From JALOLG01 sp963722415 (lineage in GTDB: Bacteria > Actinomycetota > Acidimicrobiia > Acidimicrobiales > Ilumatobacteraceae), in NCBI GenBank assembly GCA_963722415.1, contig CAVRNI010000037.1:91922-155921 (forward strand): a DNA stretch of 64,000 nt, in the 5' to 3' direction. Below the pieces are notes generated by a model that saw nothing but the letters and a program-made list of their open reading frames with translations, was not told the origin of the DNA and did no database searches. Within the stretch, counting starts at the first letter, position 1, and each line of letters starts with the position of its first letter. Positions 17,366 to 25,749 of the stretch are shown piece after piece. Made by a program: the position numbers and the translations under genes.

Positions 17366-18741
17366 ATCGCCAGAAGGAACGCTCGAGCCTGTCCACCCGG
17401 CGGCTGCTCGACGCGGCGGGCGAGTTGATCAGCGAGGGCGGGTACGCGGCGATGACGCTCGCCGCGGTCGGCGAACGCGCCGGCTACAGCCGCGGCCTCG
17501 TCACGGCCCGGTTCGGGTCGAAGCGGGAGCTCGTCGAAGCCCTCGTCGAACGCATCACCACGGTGTGGAACGCACGCTACGTCCAGCCGGGCACGGTGGG
17601 CAGGAGCGGCCTCGACGGCCTGCTGCTCACCCTCGATGCGATCCGGGCGCAGTCCGAGCGTGACCCGCGCGACCTGCGCACCCTCTACGCCCTCCAGTTC
17701 GAAGCGCTCGGTCAGGTGCCCGAGCTGCGCTCGCACTTCGTCGAGTTCCACCGCACGATGCGGGCCGACATGGCCGGCTTCGTCCGCCGCGGCTTGCGCG
17801 ACGGGTCGGTCGTCGCCGGCACCAGCCCGAAAGCGGAGGGGGCGGCAGTCGTGGGAGCGCTCCGAGGAATCGGCTACCAGTGGCTGCTCGATCCCGACGA
17901 GATCGATCCGACGACCCTGCTGTCGCACCTGATCGTGTGCCTCGACCGGCGCCTACGGGCCCCGCAGGAGGCAACCGTCGTGATCCATCCGAACCGGTTC
18001 GACGGCCGGGTCGCCGTCGTCACCGGCGGCGCCGGGGCATTCGGGACCGCGATCGCCAGCCAGCTCGCGGCCGAGGCTGCCAAGGTCGTCGTCGCCGATC
18101 TCGATCTCGACGCTGCCAGGCGCGTCGCCACCACGCTCGGAGGCGACGCGATCGCCTGCCGGCTCGACGTCACCCAGCCGGACTCGGTGGTCGAGGCGAT
18201 CGCCGTCGCCGAGCAGCAGTTCGGCGGGCTCGACCTGCTCGTCAACAACGCCGGCCTCACCCATCGCATCACGCCGCTCGAAGAGCTGCCCGACGAAGCG
18301 TTCGACCTCGTGTTCGACGTCAACGTGAAGGGCACGTTCCTCTGCTCGAAGCACGCGATCGGTGCGTTGCGACGACGCGGCGGTGGGGCGATCGTCAACA
18401 TCTCGTCCGTCGCAGCCATCGCGCACCGGTCCGGCAACGTCGTGTACAGCGCCTCCAAGGCCGCCGTCGCGGCGTTCACTCGCAACCTCGCCGTCGAGCT
18501 GGCACCGACCATCCGCGTCAACGCGGTGATGCCGGTGGCCGCCGACACTCCGTTCATGGTCGCCGCCTTCGGCGAGCGCCTGCCGGCCGAGGCGGCCGAA
18601 GCGATGCGGGACGGACTGCCTTTGGGGCGGCTGTGCACGCCGACCGACGTCGCCGACGCCGTGGCGTACCTCGCATCCGGTGACGCCGCGTTCGTCACCG
18701 GTGTGTGCCTCCCGGTCGACGGGGGTCGCAGTCTTGGCTGA
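17362..18741 (+). CDS. TetR-type regulator read in frame into a short-chain dehydrogenase
   Basis: One uninterrupted frame of 459 aa. Residues 1-205 are a TetR regulator with HTH MTLAAVGERAGYSRGLVTARFGSK. Residues 207-459 are a complete SDR: TGGAGAFG nucleotide motif, NNAG, and the catalytic YSASK. The join has an independent AGGAGG site (17966-17971) 8 bases before a GTG at 17980, and in another frame a TGA overlaps that GTG (GTGA), exactly the pattern at the two preceding gene junctions. I therefore think two separate genes are likely and the fusion may come from a single-base error near the TetR 3' end; a true fusion cannot be excluded. Confidence 0.8.
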   Translation: MNRQKERSSLSTRRLLDAAGELISEGGYAAMTLAAVGERAGYSRGLVTARFGSKRELVEALVERITTVWNARYVQPGTVGRSGLDGLLLTLDAIRAQSERDPRDLRTLYALQFEALGQVPELRSHFVEFHRTMRADMAGFVRRGLRDGSVVAGTSPKAEGAAVVGALRGIGYQWLLDPDEIDPTTLLSHLIVCLDRRLRAPQEATVVIHPNRFDGRVAVVTGGAGAFGTAIASQLAAEAAKVVVADLDLDAARRVATTLGGDAIACRLDVTQPDSVVEAIAVAEQQFGGLDLLVNNAGLTHRITPLEELPDEAFDLVFDVNVKGTFLCSKHAIGALRRRGGGAIVNISSVAAIAHRSGNVVYSASKAAVAAFTRNLAVELAPTIRVNAVMPVAADTPFMVAAFGERLPAEAAEAMRDGLPLGRLCTPTDVADAVAYLASGDAAFVTGVCLPVDGGRSLG

Positions 18742-18777
18742 TCAACACGCCGCGCGTTGCAACCAGAGGAGATCGAC

Positions 18778-19716
18778 ATGACCCGACCGATGCGCCTGCG
18801 CCGCTCCGAGCTCTCGACCCCGGGCTCCAGCGACAAGATGATGGCGAAGGCCGCGGCCAGCGAGGCCGACCTGGTCTTCCTCGATCTGGAGGACGCCGTC
18901 GCACCCAGCGCCAAGGTCGCGGCTCGCGGCGCGGTCGTGAACGCCCTGCTCCAGCTCGACTGGGGATCGAAGACCCGCGCGGTCCGGATCAACGGCCTCG
19001 ACACCGTGTGGTGCCATGACGATCTGATCGAGGTCGTCACCGGCGCGGGCGCGGCGATCGAGGTCATCATCGTCCCCAAGGTCAAGGCCCCGCGCGACGT
19101 GTGGTTCGTCGACACGCTGCTCGGCCAACTCGAGACCAAGCTCGGGCTCGAACCGGGCCGCATCGGTCTCGAGGTCCTCATCGAGGAGACAGAGGCCCTG
19201 GCGCGCGTCGAGGAGATCGCCGGCTGCTCGGCCCGCCTCGAGGCTCTCATCCTCGGCTTCGGCGACCTCTCTGCCAGCCAGGGCATCAGAGCCGGTCACG
19301 TCGGCGTCTCGAAGCAGCACTATCCGGGGGACATGTGGCACTACGCCCGCAACCGGACGATCGTGGCCGCCCGCGCCAACGGCCTCGACGCGATCGACGG
19401 ACCGATCGCCGACTACAGGGACCTCGACAACTACCGCACCGAAGCGACCTGGGCGTCGACGCTCGGTGCCGTCGGCAAATGGGCGATCCACCCCAGTCAG
19501 ATCGCGATCGCCAACGAGGTCTTCTCCCCCACCGCCGACGAGATCGCGCACGCCGAGCGTGTCATCGCGGCCGTGCGGGACGCCGAGGCGTCAGGCGCTG
19601 GGGCCGCCAGCGTCGACGGGCAGATGATCGACGCCGCGACCGCCCGCATCTTCGAGACGGTCCTCGATCGCGCGGCCCGCGCCGGTTGGCAGCGATCCGA
19701 GCCCTTCAACCCCTGA
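18778..19716 (+). CDS. HpcH/HpaI aldolase/citrate lyase family protein (CitE-like)
   Basis: CitE-like beta-barrel lyase, 312 aa, with a GAGGAG site before ATG 18778. RSELSTPGSSDKMMAKAAASEADLVFLDLEDAV is the typical N-terminus, with the metal-site glutamate/aspartate in LDLEDAVAP; VEVLIEETEALARV and GFGDLSASQG follow, and WAIHPSQIAIANEVFSP is the diagnostic C-terminal motif. Relatives cleave malyl-CoA, methylmalyl-CoA or citramalyl-CoA. With the MaoC pair it could carry out hydration and cleavage of a mesaconyl- or itaconyl-type CoA. Confidence 0.9.
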   Translation: MTRPMRLRRSELSTPGSSDKMMAKAAASEADLVFLDLEDAVAPSAKVAARGAVVNALLQLDWGSKTRAVRINGLDTVWCHDDLIEVVTGAGAAIEVIIVPKVKAPRDVWFVDTLLGQLETKLGLEPGRIGLEVLIEETEALARVEEIAGCSARLEALILGFGDLSASQGIRAGHVGVSKQHYPGDMWHYARNRTIVAARANGLDAIDGPIADYRDLDNYRTEATWASTLGAVGKWAIHPSQIAIANEVFSPTADEIAHAERVIAAVRDAEASGAGAASVDGQMIDAATARIFETVLDRAARAGWQRSEPFNP

Positions 19717-19771
19717 GCTGACCGCGAACCGAGCAGCTCCCCGGCGTCTGATCGAGCAATCCAGCGGTCGC

Positions 19772-19777
19772 TACGAT
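19772..19777 (+). promoter_or_regulatory. Minus-10 element, probably leaderless promoter
   Basis: TACGAT ending 7 bases before the GTG start codon at 19785. The minus-35 (TGATCG, 17 bp upstream) is weak. Confidence 0.45.
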
Positions 19778-19784
19778 CCGATCG

Positions 19785-20900
19785 GTGGGGGCAGGCGGGT
19801 ACATCGCGATCGGTCTCATCGCGGTGGGGATCACCGTGTTCCACCGATCCCGTTCGAACTATCGCCGCCTCGGCGTGACGGTGCTCGGCGCGGCAATCGC
19901 GTTCATCGGGACCTTGATCCTTCCGTTCGCGACCGTCCCGGCGATGATCGTCGCCGCCTTCTTCACGGGTCTCCTGTTGTTGATGTCGACGAGCCAGTTG
20001 GTTCTCGCGCGCCGGCTGAGGAGGGCACGCCGATCGCTCCCGACGCCGGAACCGAAGCCTCCCAGGACCGTCGACCCCCTGGCACCGCCGCCCCGCCGTT
20101 CCGGTCCGAGCTCATCGATCTGCGAGATGTCCCCTCGACCGATCACGTGCCGTTCGCCACGGTCACCACGGCCACGCCCGTCCTGTTCCTCTGGGTCTTC
20201 GCACCCAACCCGAACGGTGAGCTGATCGACGAGGTCCGTCGACGCTTCGGCCCGGTGGAGATGCTCCAAGGCGGTGGCCAGCTCGTCACCGACCTGGCGG
20301 AGATGCCATCGGTGCTGTTCGGTCGCGCTGACCAGCACATCGAGGAGAGCGAAGCGGAAGTGCTCGCCAGGATCGCCGGCTTCAAACGCCGGCGGGTCGG
20401 GTTGCCGATCCCCGACGGCTACGGCGGCCGCATGGAGTGGTGGTCGAGCAACACGATGTTGTGCTCCGACGGTGTCTGGCAGTTCGCGCTCGATCGGCTC
20501 GTCGAGCGCAACGAGGTCTTCGTGATGGACCTCACCGACTTCTCCGCCGAGCACGCCGGCTGCGAGTACGAGATCGGTGTGCTCCTCGACCGGGTTCCTG
20601 CTCGACGATGCCTGTTCGTGATCGGTCTCGAGACCGATCCGGCTCGCGTGATCGATGAGCTCCGGCAGGCGTGGGAGACGATGGCCGCCACGTCACCGAA
20701 CCGCGATCCGGCGAACGGCCCGCTGCGCGTGATCCGCGGCGAGCACCTGCCGCGATCAGCGCCGGCGGGGCGCCAAGAAGGTGCCCGCCGTCGATGTCGA
20801 GCGGGCGCACTTCCTCGAACTGCTCCGCCTCGCTCGGGGCGCAGCGTTGCCCCCGCCCACGATCGGGAGGGCGCGGTTCAGGCGTTCACAGCCTCGATGA
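19785..20900 (+). CDS. Membrane protein with cytosolic domain, unknown function (two frameshifts)
   Basis: I do not recognise a named family. The N-terminus (19785-20095) has two to three membrane helices: YIAIGLIAVGITVF, LGVTVLGAAIAFIGTLIL and VPAMIVAAFFTGLLLLM. After a frame change near 20095 a soluble region follows: VTTATPVLFLWVFAPNPNGEL, then VWQFALDRLVERNEVFVMDLTDFSAEHAGCEYEIGVLLDRVPARRCLFVIG, which has the outline of a TIR-like or Rossmannoid signalling domain. A second frame change near 20757 gives a basic tail (RRRGAKKVPAVDVERAHFLELLRLARG) ending at TGA 20898-20900. The whole would be about 370 aa. It overlaps the convergent oxidoreductase gene by 23 bp. Confidence 0.55.
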
Positions 20901-21846
20901 AGACCCGCAGCTCGCGGCGGAGATCGTCGCCCGCCGGTTGGAACGCGACCTCCGTCGCCCCGGCCTCGGCCGCGGCCGCCAAGCGGTCGCGCCAATGGGC
21001 CGCCGTGCCGCTGCGGCTCACTTCCACCGCGATCGAACCCGTCATGACCGTGCGGTCGTGACGGTTGAGCTCGGTGAGGTGTCCGCGATGGTTCTCGAGA
21101 TGCCGGATCGACGGGTCGACCGCCTCGATCGACGCCCGCCACGCCGCTGCATCCGGGAGCGTGTCGAAGCTCGGTCGCCGACGCTGGTAGGACGCGTGGT
21201 AGGCGATCGCCGCGCCAGGCCCTGCCGATCGCAACACCCGCTCGCCCTCGGGATCTTCCCCGTCGTCGAGCACCGTGCCGAACGCCAACCAGACCGACCA
21301 GTCGAACCCGGCGATCGGGGTCGAACCGATCACGCCGCCCCCCAGCTCATGGGCGACCGCTTCGCCCTTCGGGCCACTCGCACCGATGAGGAACGGTGGC
21401 TCGATCGGGCGCTCCGGCGCCTGCGCTGACCCGTGCAGCATCGCCACCATGGCGCCGTCGATCTCGACCGTCTCACCGCGCAGGAGCGAGCGGACCGTCC
21501 TGACGTGCTCGGCGACGTCGGTCCACCTGAGCGGGCGTTGCCCGAGGGCGTGCCGGGCGGTGAAACCGGTGCCGAACGCGTACGCGGTGCGTCCGGCTGC
21601 GAGCGATTCGAGATGGGCGATCGCCGAGGCCGTCGTGAGCGCGTGGCGGTTGCTCGGCACGAGCACGCCCGGGCCGATCCCGATCCGGTCCGTGCGGTCG
21701 GCCGCCAGCGCCAACGTCATCCACACGTCGAGCTGGAGCGGAGGCGTGTCGTAGATCCACGCCCTCCGGTAGCCGAGCTCCTCCGCATACCGAACCAGAT
21801 CGGGGGTGTCGGGCGTCGGCGGCAGCGCACAGGAGATGTCGAGCAT
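20878..21846 (-). CDS. LLM-class flavin-dependent oxidoreductase
   Basis: Luciferase-like monooxygenase-fold protein of 322 aa, intact. AEELGYRRAWIYDTPPLQLDVWMTLALAADRTDRIGIGPGV is the standard family N-terminus and LESLAAGRTAYAFGTGFTAR the glycine-rich flavin region. Actinobacterial members usually use F420 rather than FMN, so hydride transfer with F420 is likely. It starts 9 bases after the stop of the Rieske gene on the same strand, so the two are probably co-transcribed and may act on the same compound. Confidence 0.87.
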   Translation of the reverse strand: MLDISCALPPTPDTPDLVRYAEELGYRRAWIYDTPPLQLDVWMTLALAADRTDRIGIGPGVLVPSNRHALTTASAIAHLESLAAGRTAYAFGTGFTARHALGQRPLRWTDVAEHVRTVRSLLRGETVEIDGAMVAMLHGSAQAPERPIEPPFLIGASGPKGEAVAHELGGGVIGSTPIAGFDWSVWLAFGTVLDDGEDPEGERVLRSAGPGAAIAYHASYQRRRPSFDTLPDAAAWRASIEAVDPSIRHLENHRGHLTELNRHDRTVMTGSIAVEVSRSGTAAHWRDRLAAAAEAGATEVAFQPAGDDLRRELRVFIEAVNA

Positions 21847-21855
21847 GTCTCCGTT

Positions 21856-22848
21856 CTACTTGGCCCGTTGGATCGGAGCCTCGGTCGCGATCACGCGTCG
21901 CGACATGTGCTCGATCAGACGACGGCGCCACTCGACCGAGCACTTGTCGGCCTGCACACTGACGAGCGTCGTCTGGTCGAGTGGGAGCACACCGTCGAGC
22001 AACTCGAGCATCCGCTTGTCCTCGGCACCGATCGCGAGGTCGAAGCGGATGACCTCCTCGGCGGACACCGAGAAGTCGTCGTTGCGCCAGACGACGAACG
22101 TGAAGTACGAGGTCACGTCGTCGATCGGTGTCGACAGCAGGAGGAGGATGTGATCGAGGCCGGTGTCGTAGTGAATGGTGCTGCGCACGTCGAACGGCAA
22201 GTGGAACCCCGAGCTCATCGCCCGCTCGACGACGGCATCGGCCTGGCCGCTGGCGAGGGTGCCGAGGTCGGAGTTGCCCGCCCGCACCTCGTAGCGGTAG
22301 CCGAACCACCCGTCGTCGAGGGCTTCCAGCTCGAATCTCGGCACTCGCGTGTCCTGCGCCAGCCCGAACGTGCCGACGTGCACGAACGGGAAATGCGTGA
22401 TGTCGAGGAAGTTGTCGGTCATGCGCGTCGCCGACGTGTGCCACACGTCGACAGGCGTGTTGATGCGGCGGAACGCCGGGTCGTGCTCGTGGGCCACGAC
22501 CGGGATGCCGTCGGGTCCGTCGACGGGCGAGCTACCGAGGCACACCCACACGAGGCCGTAGCGCTCGGCACAACCGAACGTGGAGAGGTGCGCCCGCGGC
22601 GGCGGAGGCACGTGCTCGGCGGCCGACGGCACGCGGACGCATCGGCCCTCGTCGCCGAACGTCCAGCCGTGGTACGAACAGACGAGGCACCCGTCCTGGA
22701 TCGTGCCGATCGACAGCGGTGCCTCGCGATGCGGGCACCGGTCGGGTGCCGCGACCACCGCGCCGTCGCCGGCGCGGTACAGCACGACCTGCGTGTTCAA
22801 CAAGGTGACCGCCACCGGGCGACCGCCGACGTCGATGCTGCGCGCCAC
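21856..22848 (-). CDS. Rieske 2Fe-2S ring-hydroxylating oxygenase, alpha-subunit type
   Basis: Rieske non-haem iron oxygenase, at least 330 aa. Fe-S ligands are in CPHREAPLS and CSYHGWTF; the mononuclear iron site is DNFLDITHFPFVHVGTF (D, H, H). These enzymes mono- or dihydroxylate rings or N/O-demethylate, with electrons from a separate reductase not seen nearby. The GTG at 22848 is the first usable start, but the conserved N-terminal sequence continues upstream in the same frame (AALRAAWYAVARS) to a TGA near 22922 with no clear start codon, so the true N-terminus may be hidden by an error. Confidence 0.88.
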   Translation of the reverse strand: MARSIDVGGRPVAVTLLNTQVVLYRAGDGAVVAAPDRCPHREAPLSIGTIQDGCLVCSYHGWTFGDEGRCVRVPSAAEHVPPPPRAHLSTFGCAERYGLVWVCLGSSPVDGPDGIPVVAHEHDPAFRRINTPVDVWHTSATRMTDNFLDITHFPFVHVGTFGLAQDTRVPRFELEALDDGWFGYRYEVRAGNSDLGTLASGQADAVVERAMSSGFHLPFDVRSTIHYDTGLDHILLLLSTPIDDVTSYFTFVVWRNDDFSVSAEEVIRFDLAIGAEDKRMLELLDGVLPLDQTTLVSVQADKCSVEWRRRLIEHMSRRVIATEAPIQRAK

Positions 22849-22914
22849 CGCATACCACGCAGCGCGGAGTGCCGCGTTCGAGCAGAGGACGTCGGTGCCG
22901 GATGCGACGTCGGG

Positions 22915-22950
22915 CCAGAGTCAGACCCGAGTTAGAGGCCCAGAGTTAGA
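22915..22950 (+). repeat. Three 11-bp direct repeats in divergent promoter region
   Basis: CCAGAGTCAGA (22915-22925), CCCGAGTTAGA (22926-22936) and CCAGAGTTAGA (22940-22950). They lie between the divergent Rieske (minus) and amidohydrolase (plus) genes, where operator sites are expected. Confidence 0.6.
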
Positions 22951-23009
22951 CATGGTGTGGCAACCTCTCGGAATGGTCCACGGCGCAGGAGGCGAGCGCG
23001 AGTTCGCGC

Positions 23010-24348
23010 GTGGATGCGCTGGTGCGCGGCGGCGACGTGGTGACGATGGACGACGCCCGCACGGTTGTGGGCGATGGGGCGGTCGCCGTTGGCGGCGACG
23101 TCATCGTCGACGTGGGACGGTGGGACGAGCTGCGGGCCTCGTACCCCGAGGCGCGGGTGATCGGCGACGCCGAGTCGCTGGTGACACCCGGCTACGTGAA
23201 CGCCCATCAGCACCTGACGGGCGACCGGCTGGTGCACTCGTGCATCCCTGACGCGATCGACTCGCGGGAGGCGATCTTCGGCTGGGCAGTGCCGGTGCAC
23301 GCGGCCCACACCGGCGACGACGACGAGTTGTCTGCCACCCTCGGGGCGATCGAAGCGGTCACCAACGGCATCACGTGCACCGTCGAAGCGGGCACCGTGG
23401 CGCATCCCGACCGCGTGGCGGCCGCGGTCGAGTCGGTCGGCATGCGGGCGACGATCGGCCAGTGGGGATGGGATGTCGACGGTGTGCCGTTCGGCGCGCC
23501 GGCGAACGAGGTGCTGGCGCGGCAGACCGACCTGCTCGACCGGCTGTCGCCAGGAGGCCTGGTCGAAGGATGGGTGACGCTCGTCGGCCACGATCTGATG
23601 AGCGACGCGCTCGTCGTGGGGGCGAGCGAACTGGCCCGCAATCGCGGCGTGGGGCTGACGTTCCACATGTCGCCGCACGACGGCGACCCCGCCAGCTACC
23701 TCGAGCGAACGGGTCGGCGTCCCTTCGTCCATCTCGACGAACTGGGCGCGCTCGGCGCGCACGTGCTCGTGGCCCATGCCGTGCATCTCGACGACGACGA
23801 GATCGACGTCGTGGTCCGAACCGACACCGCGGTGGCGTCGTGCCCGTGGGCCTACCTGCGCCTGGCCCAGGGGTTCACCGCCGCCGGACGGCATGGTGAG
23901 CTGCTGGCCCGCGGTGCGCGACTCGGCGCTGGGGTGCGACGCCGAGAACGCCGGCGACGCGGTCGACGTCCTGCGCGCCGCAACCCTGTTCGTCGGTCTC
24001 GTCCGCGACCGCGCCTGCGACCCGTTCGGATCGACTGCGCACGACGGGCTGGCGCTGGCGACCATCGGCGGCGCGCGGGCGATCGGCAAGGGCGCCACGA
24101 TCGGCTCGATCGAAGTCGGCAAACAAGCCGATCTCGTCGTCCACGATCGCCGCGGTCCACAGTTCGTTCCGCGCAGCACCGACCCGGTGCTGCAGCTGAT
24201 GTGGGCGAGCGACGGACGCTCCGTGCGCGACGTGATGATCGCCGGCCGCGACGTGGTGCGCGACGGACGTTGCGTGACCGTCGATCTCGACTCGCTCCGC
24301 GAGGAGGCGGCACGCCGACGTGATCACTTCCTGGCCGCGCGCCGCTGA
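23010..24348 (+). CDS. Amidohydrolase family deaminase/chlorohydrolase (one frameshift)
   Basis: Metal-dependent amidohydrolase of the cytosine/guanine deaminase-AtzB-like group. Metal ligands are visible in VTPGYVNAHQHLTGD (HxH), GLTFHMSP and LVAHAVHLDDDE (H), and the final aspartate in ALGCDAENAGD. The last motif is reached only after a frame change near 23925 (one extra G in CTCGGCGCTG); the second frame then runs to a normal C-terminus GKQADLVVHDRRG...DHFLAARR. Together about 445 aa, the family norm. It likely removes an amino or similar group from a heterocycle, in line with the nearby Rieske enzyme. Confidence 0.85.
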
Positions 24349-24388
24349 AGACCGCACCGCCTGAGCCTACTGCACACCCCCGGCGGCT

Positions 24389-24407
24389 TGGTCAGACCAT
24401 CAGTCCA
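24389..24407 (+). promoter_or_regulatory. 19-bp operator-like element with TGGTC-A-GACCA dyad, site A
   Basis: TGGTCAGACCATCAGTCCA. The first 11 bases are a perfect dyad of the kind bound by GntR/FadR-type (FCD) regulators. The whole 19-mer recurs exactly at 38324-38342 on the other strand, upstream of an operon that encodes a GntR/FCD protein. Here it lies 19-37 bases upstream of the GTG of the VOC gene, overlapping the promoter. Confidence 0.7.
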
Positions 24408-24414
24408 TCTTTGC

Positions 24415-24420
24415 TATGGT
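24415..24420 (+). promoter_or_regulatory. Minus-10 of VOC gene, leaderless
   Basis: TATGGT preceded by a TGC (extended minus-10 like), ending 6 bases before GTG 24427. TTGGTC at 24388 is too far (21 bp) for a good minus-35. Confidence 0.45.
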
Positions 24421-24426
24421 GACGAG

Positions 24427-24912
24427 GTGGAACCGAACACCCTGATCTTCGTCGATTTCCCGTCCGATGACGTCGAAGCGTGTGCCGCCTTCTACCACGA
24501 CGTGTTCGGGTGGGAGGTCGAGGGCCGGCCGACCGGTGTCTTCCATCGCGGCGTGCCAGGTGGCCATTTCCCACTCGAGGACGGCACGCCGTCACCCATC
24601 GGCAACCTCCACGTCGGCTTCTCCGACGTCGCCAACAGCCGCCCGCATCCCGACCCGGCCGGGGTCGAGCCACGCCACCTGGCGCGCGACGGTCGGGGCG
24701 TCCGGGTGTGGATCCTGGTCGGCGACGACACCGAGGACGCGATCCTCGATCGTGCCGAGCAGCACGGCGCCAAGGTGCTCTGGCGGCACCACTACTGGGC
24801 CGAGTTCAACGGCTTCAACGGCGCCTTCGAGGATCCGTGGGGTACCACCGTCGTGCTCTGGACGAAGGGTGGCGCCGAGCCCGTCATCCCGGAGGGACAC
24901 ACCCGTGAGTGA
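24427..24912 (+). CDS. VOC/glyoxalase family protein 1
   Basis: Vicinal-oxygen-chelate fold protein, 161 aa: LIFVDFPSDDVEACAAFYHDVFGWEVEG is the standard first half and FEDPWGTTVVLW the second-half closing motif with the metal glutamate/aspartate pattern. GTG start at a likely transcription start. It overlaps the next VOC gene by 8 bases. Catalytic role (isomerase, dioxygenase or binding) is not clear. Its operator matches that of the large minus-strand catabolic operon. Confidence 0.82.
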   Translation: MEPNTLIFVDFPSDDVEACAAFYHDVFGWEVEGRPTGVFHRGVPGGHFPLEDGTPSPIGNLHVGFSDVANSRPHPDPAGVEPRHLARDGRGVRVWILVGDDTEDAILDRAEQHGAKVLWRHHYWAEFNGFNGAFEDPWGTTVVLWTKGGAEPVIPEGHTRE

Positions 24913-25375
24913 GGAGCGCCTGCGCCCCGGCTCGGTGCGCTGGACCCACATCGCGCTCCCGTGCACCGACATGGATCGCACGATCGAGTGGTACGAGACG
25001 TTCACGCCGCTCGAACTGCTCGACCGTCGCGAGGACGCCGACGGGCAGGGCGCGTGGCTCGGCCATCCCGATCAGGGCGACAAGCCGTTCATCCTCGTGC
25101 TCGTCAGCTTCTTCCGGGACCAGGACAAAGGACCGCAACCGATCATGGCCCCGTTCGCGCACATCGGGATCGAGATGCCGAGCAAGGAGATGGTCGACGA
25201 CGTCGCCGCGCGCGGCGAGCAAGCCGGGTGCCTGTCGTGGCCGCCGACGCAGATGCCCGACCCGATCGGCTACATCTGCGCCCTGTCCGACCCCGACGGC
25301 AACGTGATCGAGTTCTCCTACGACCAGGGCGTCTACGAAAAAGCGCAGGAGGTCTGGGGCTCGGTGGCCGGGTGA
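24905..25375 (+). CDS. VOC/glyoxalase family protein 2
   Basis: VOC-fold protein of 156 aa with WTHIALPCTDMDRTIEWYETFTP, AHIGIEMPSKEMV and LSDPDGNVIEFSYDQG, where the last carries the metal-site glutamate. GTG start inside the end of the previous gene. Translationally coupled on both sides: its stop overlaps the GTG of the NTF2-like gene. Confidence 0.85.
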   Translation: MSEERLRPGSVRWTHIALPCTDMDRTIEWYETFTPLELLDRREDADGQGAWLGHPDQGDKPFILVLVSFFRDQDKGPQPIMAPFAHIGIEMPSKEMVDDVAARGEQAGCLSWPPTQMPDPIGYICALSDPDGNVIEFSYDQGVYEKAQEVWGSVAG

Positions 25376-25749
25376 CCCCTGCCGAGCGCTGCACCTCGTA
25401 CCTCGCGGCGTTCGCCACCGGTGATGCCGCTGCCGTCGTGTCTCACGTCAGCGAGGACTTCGTCAACGAGCACACCGCGGCACTGGGCAGCGGCTGCATC
25501 GGTCGCGACGAGTACGCCAACCGCGTCCCCGCCTTCCTCGCCTCGATGCCTGGCCTGCGCTACGAGATCGAAGACGTCCTCGCCGATGGCCAACGGGTTG
25601 CCGTCGCGTACACGCTGCACACCCATGTCAACGACCGCGACGTCGCGGTGCGCGGCGTGATGCGTTTCCGTGTCGAGGACGACCTCATCGTCCACCGGAT
25701 CGACTACTGGGACAGCCTCGTGTTCCAGCAGCAGGCGGGACTGGTGTGA
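25372..25749 (+). CDS. SnoaL/NTF2-like domain protein
   Basis: Small alpha+beta barrel protein of 125 aa. RCTSYLAAFATGDAAAVVSHVSEDFVNEH and RFRVEDDLIVHRIDYWDSL match the NTF2-like (SnoaL) pattern, used by isomerases, dehydratases and ligand-binding proteins. It overlaps its neighbours by 4 bases on each side, so it belongs to the VOC-AKR operon. Function not determinable. Confidence 0.75.
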   Translation: MTPAERCTSYLAAFATGDAAAVVSHVSEDFVNEHTAALGSGCIGRDEYANRVPAFLASMPGLRYEIEDVLADGQRVAVAYTLHTHVNDRDVAVRGVMRFRVEDDLIVHRIDYWDSLVFQQQAGLV

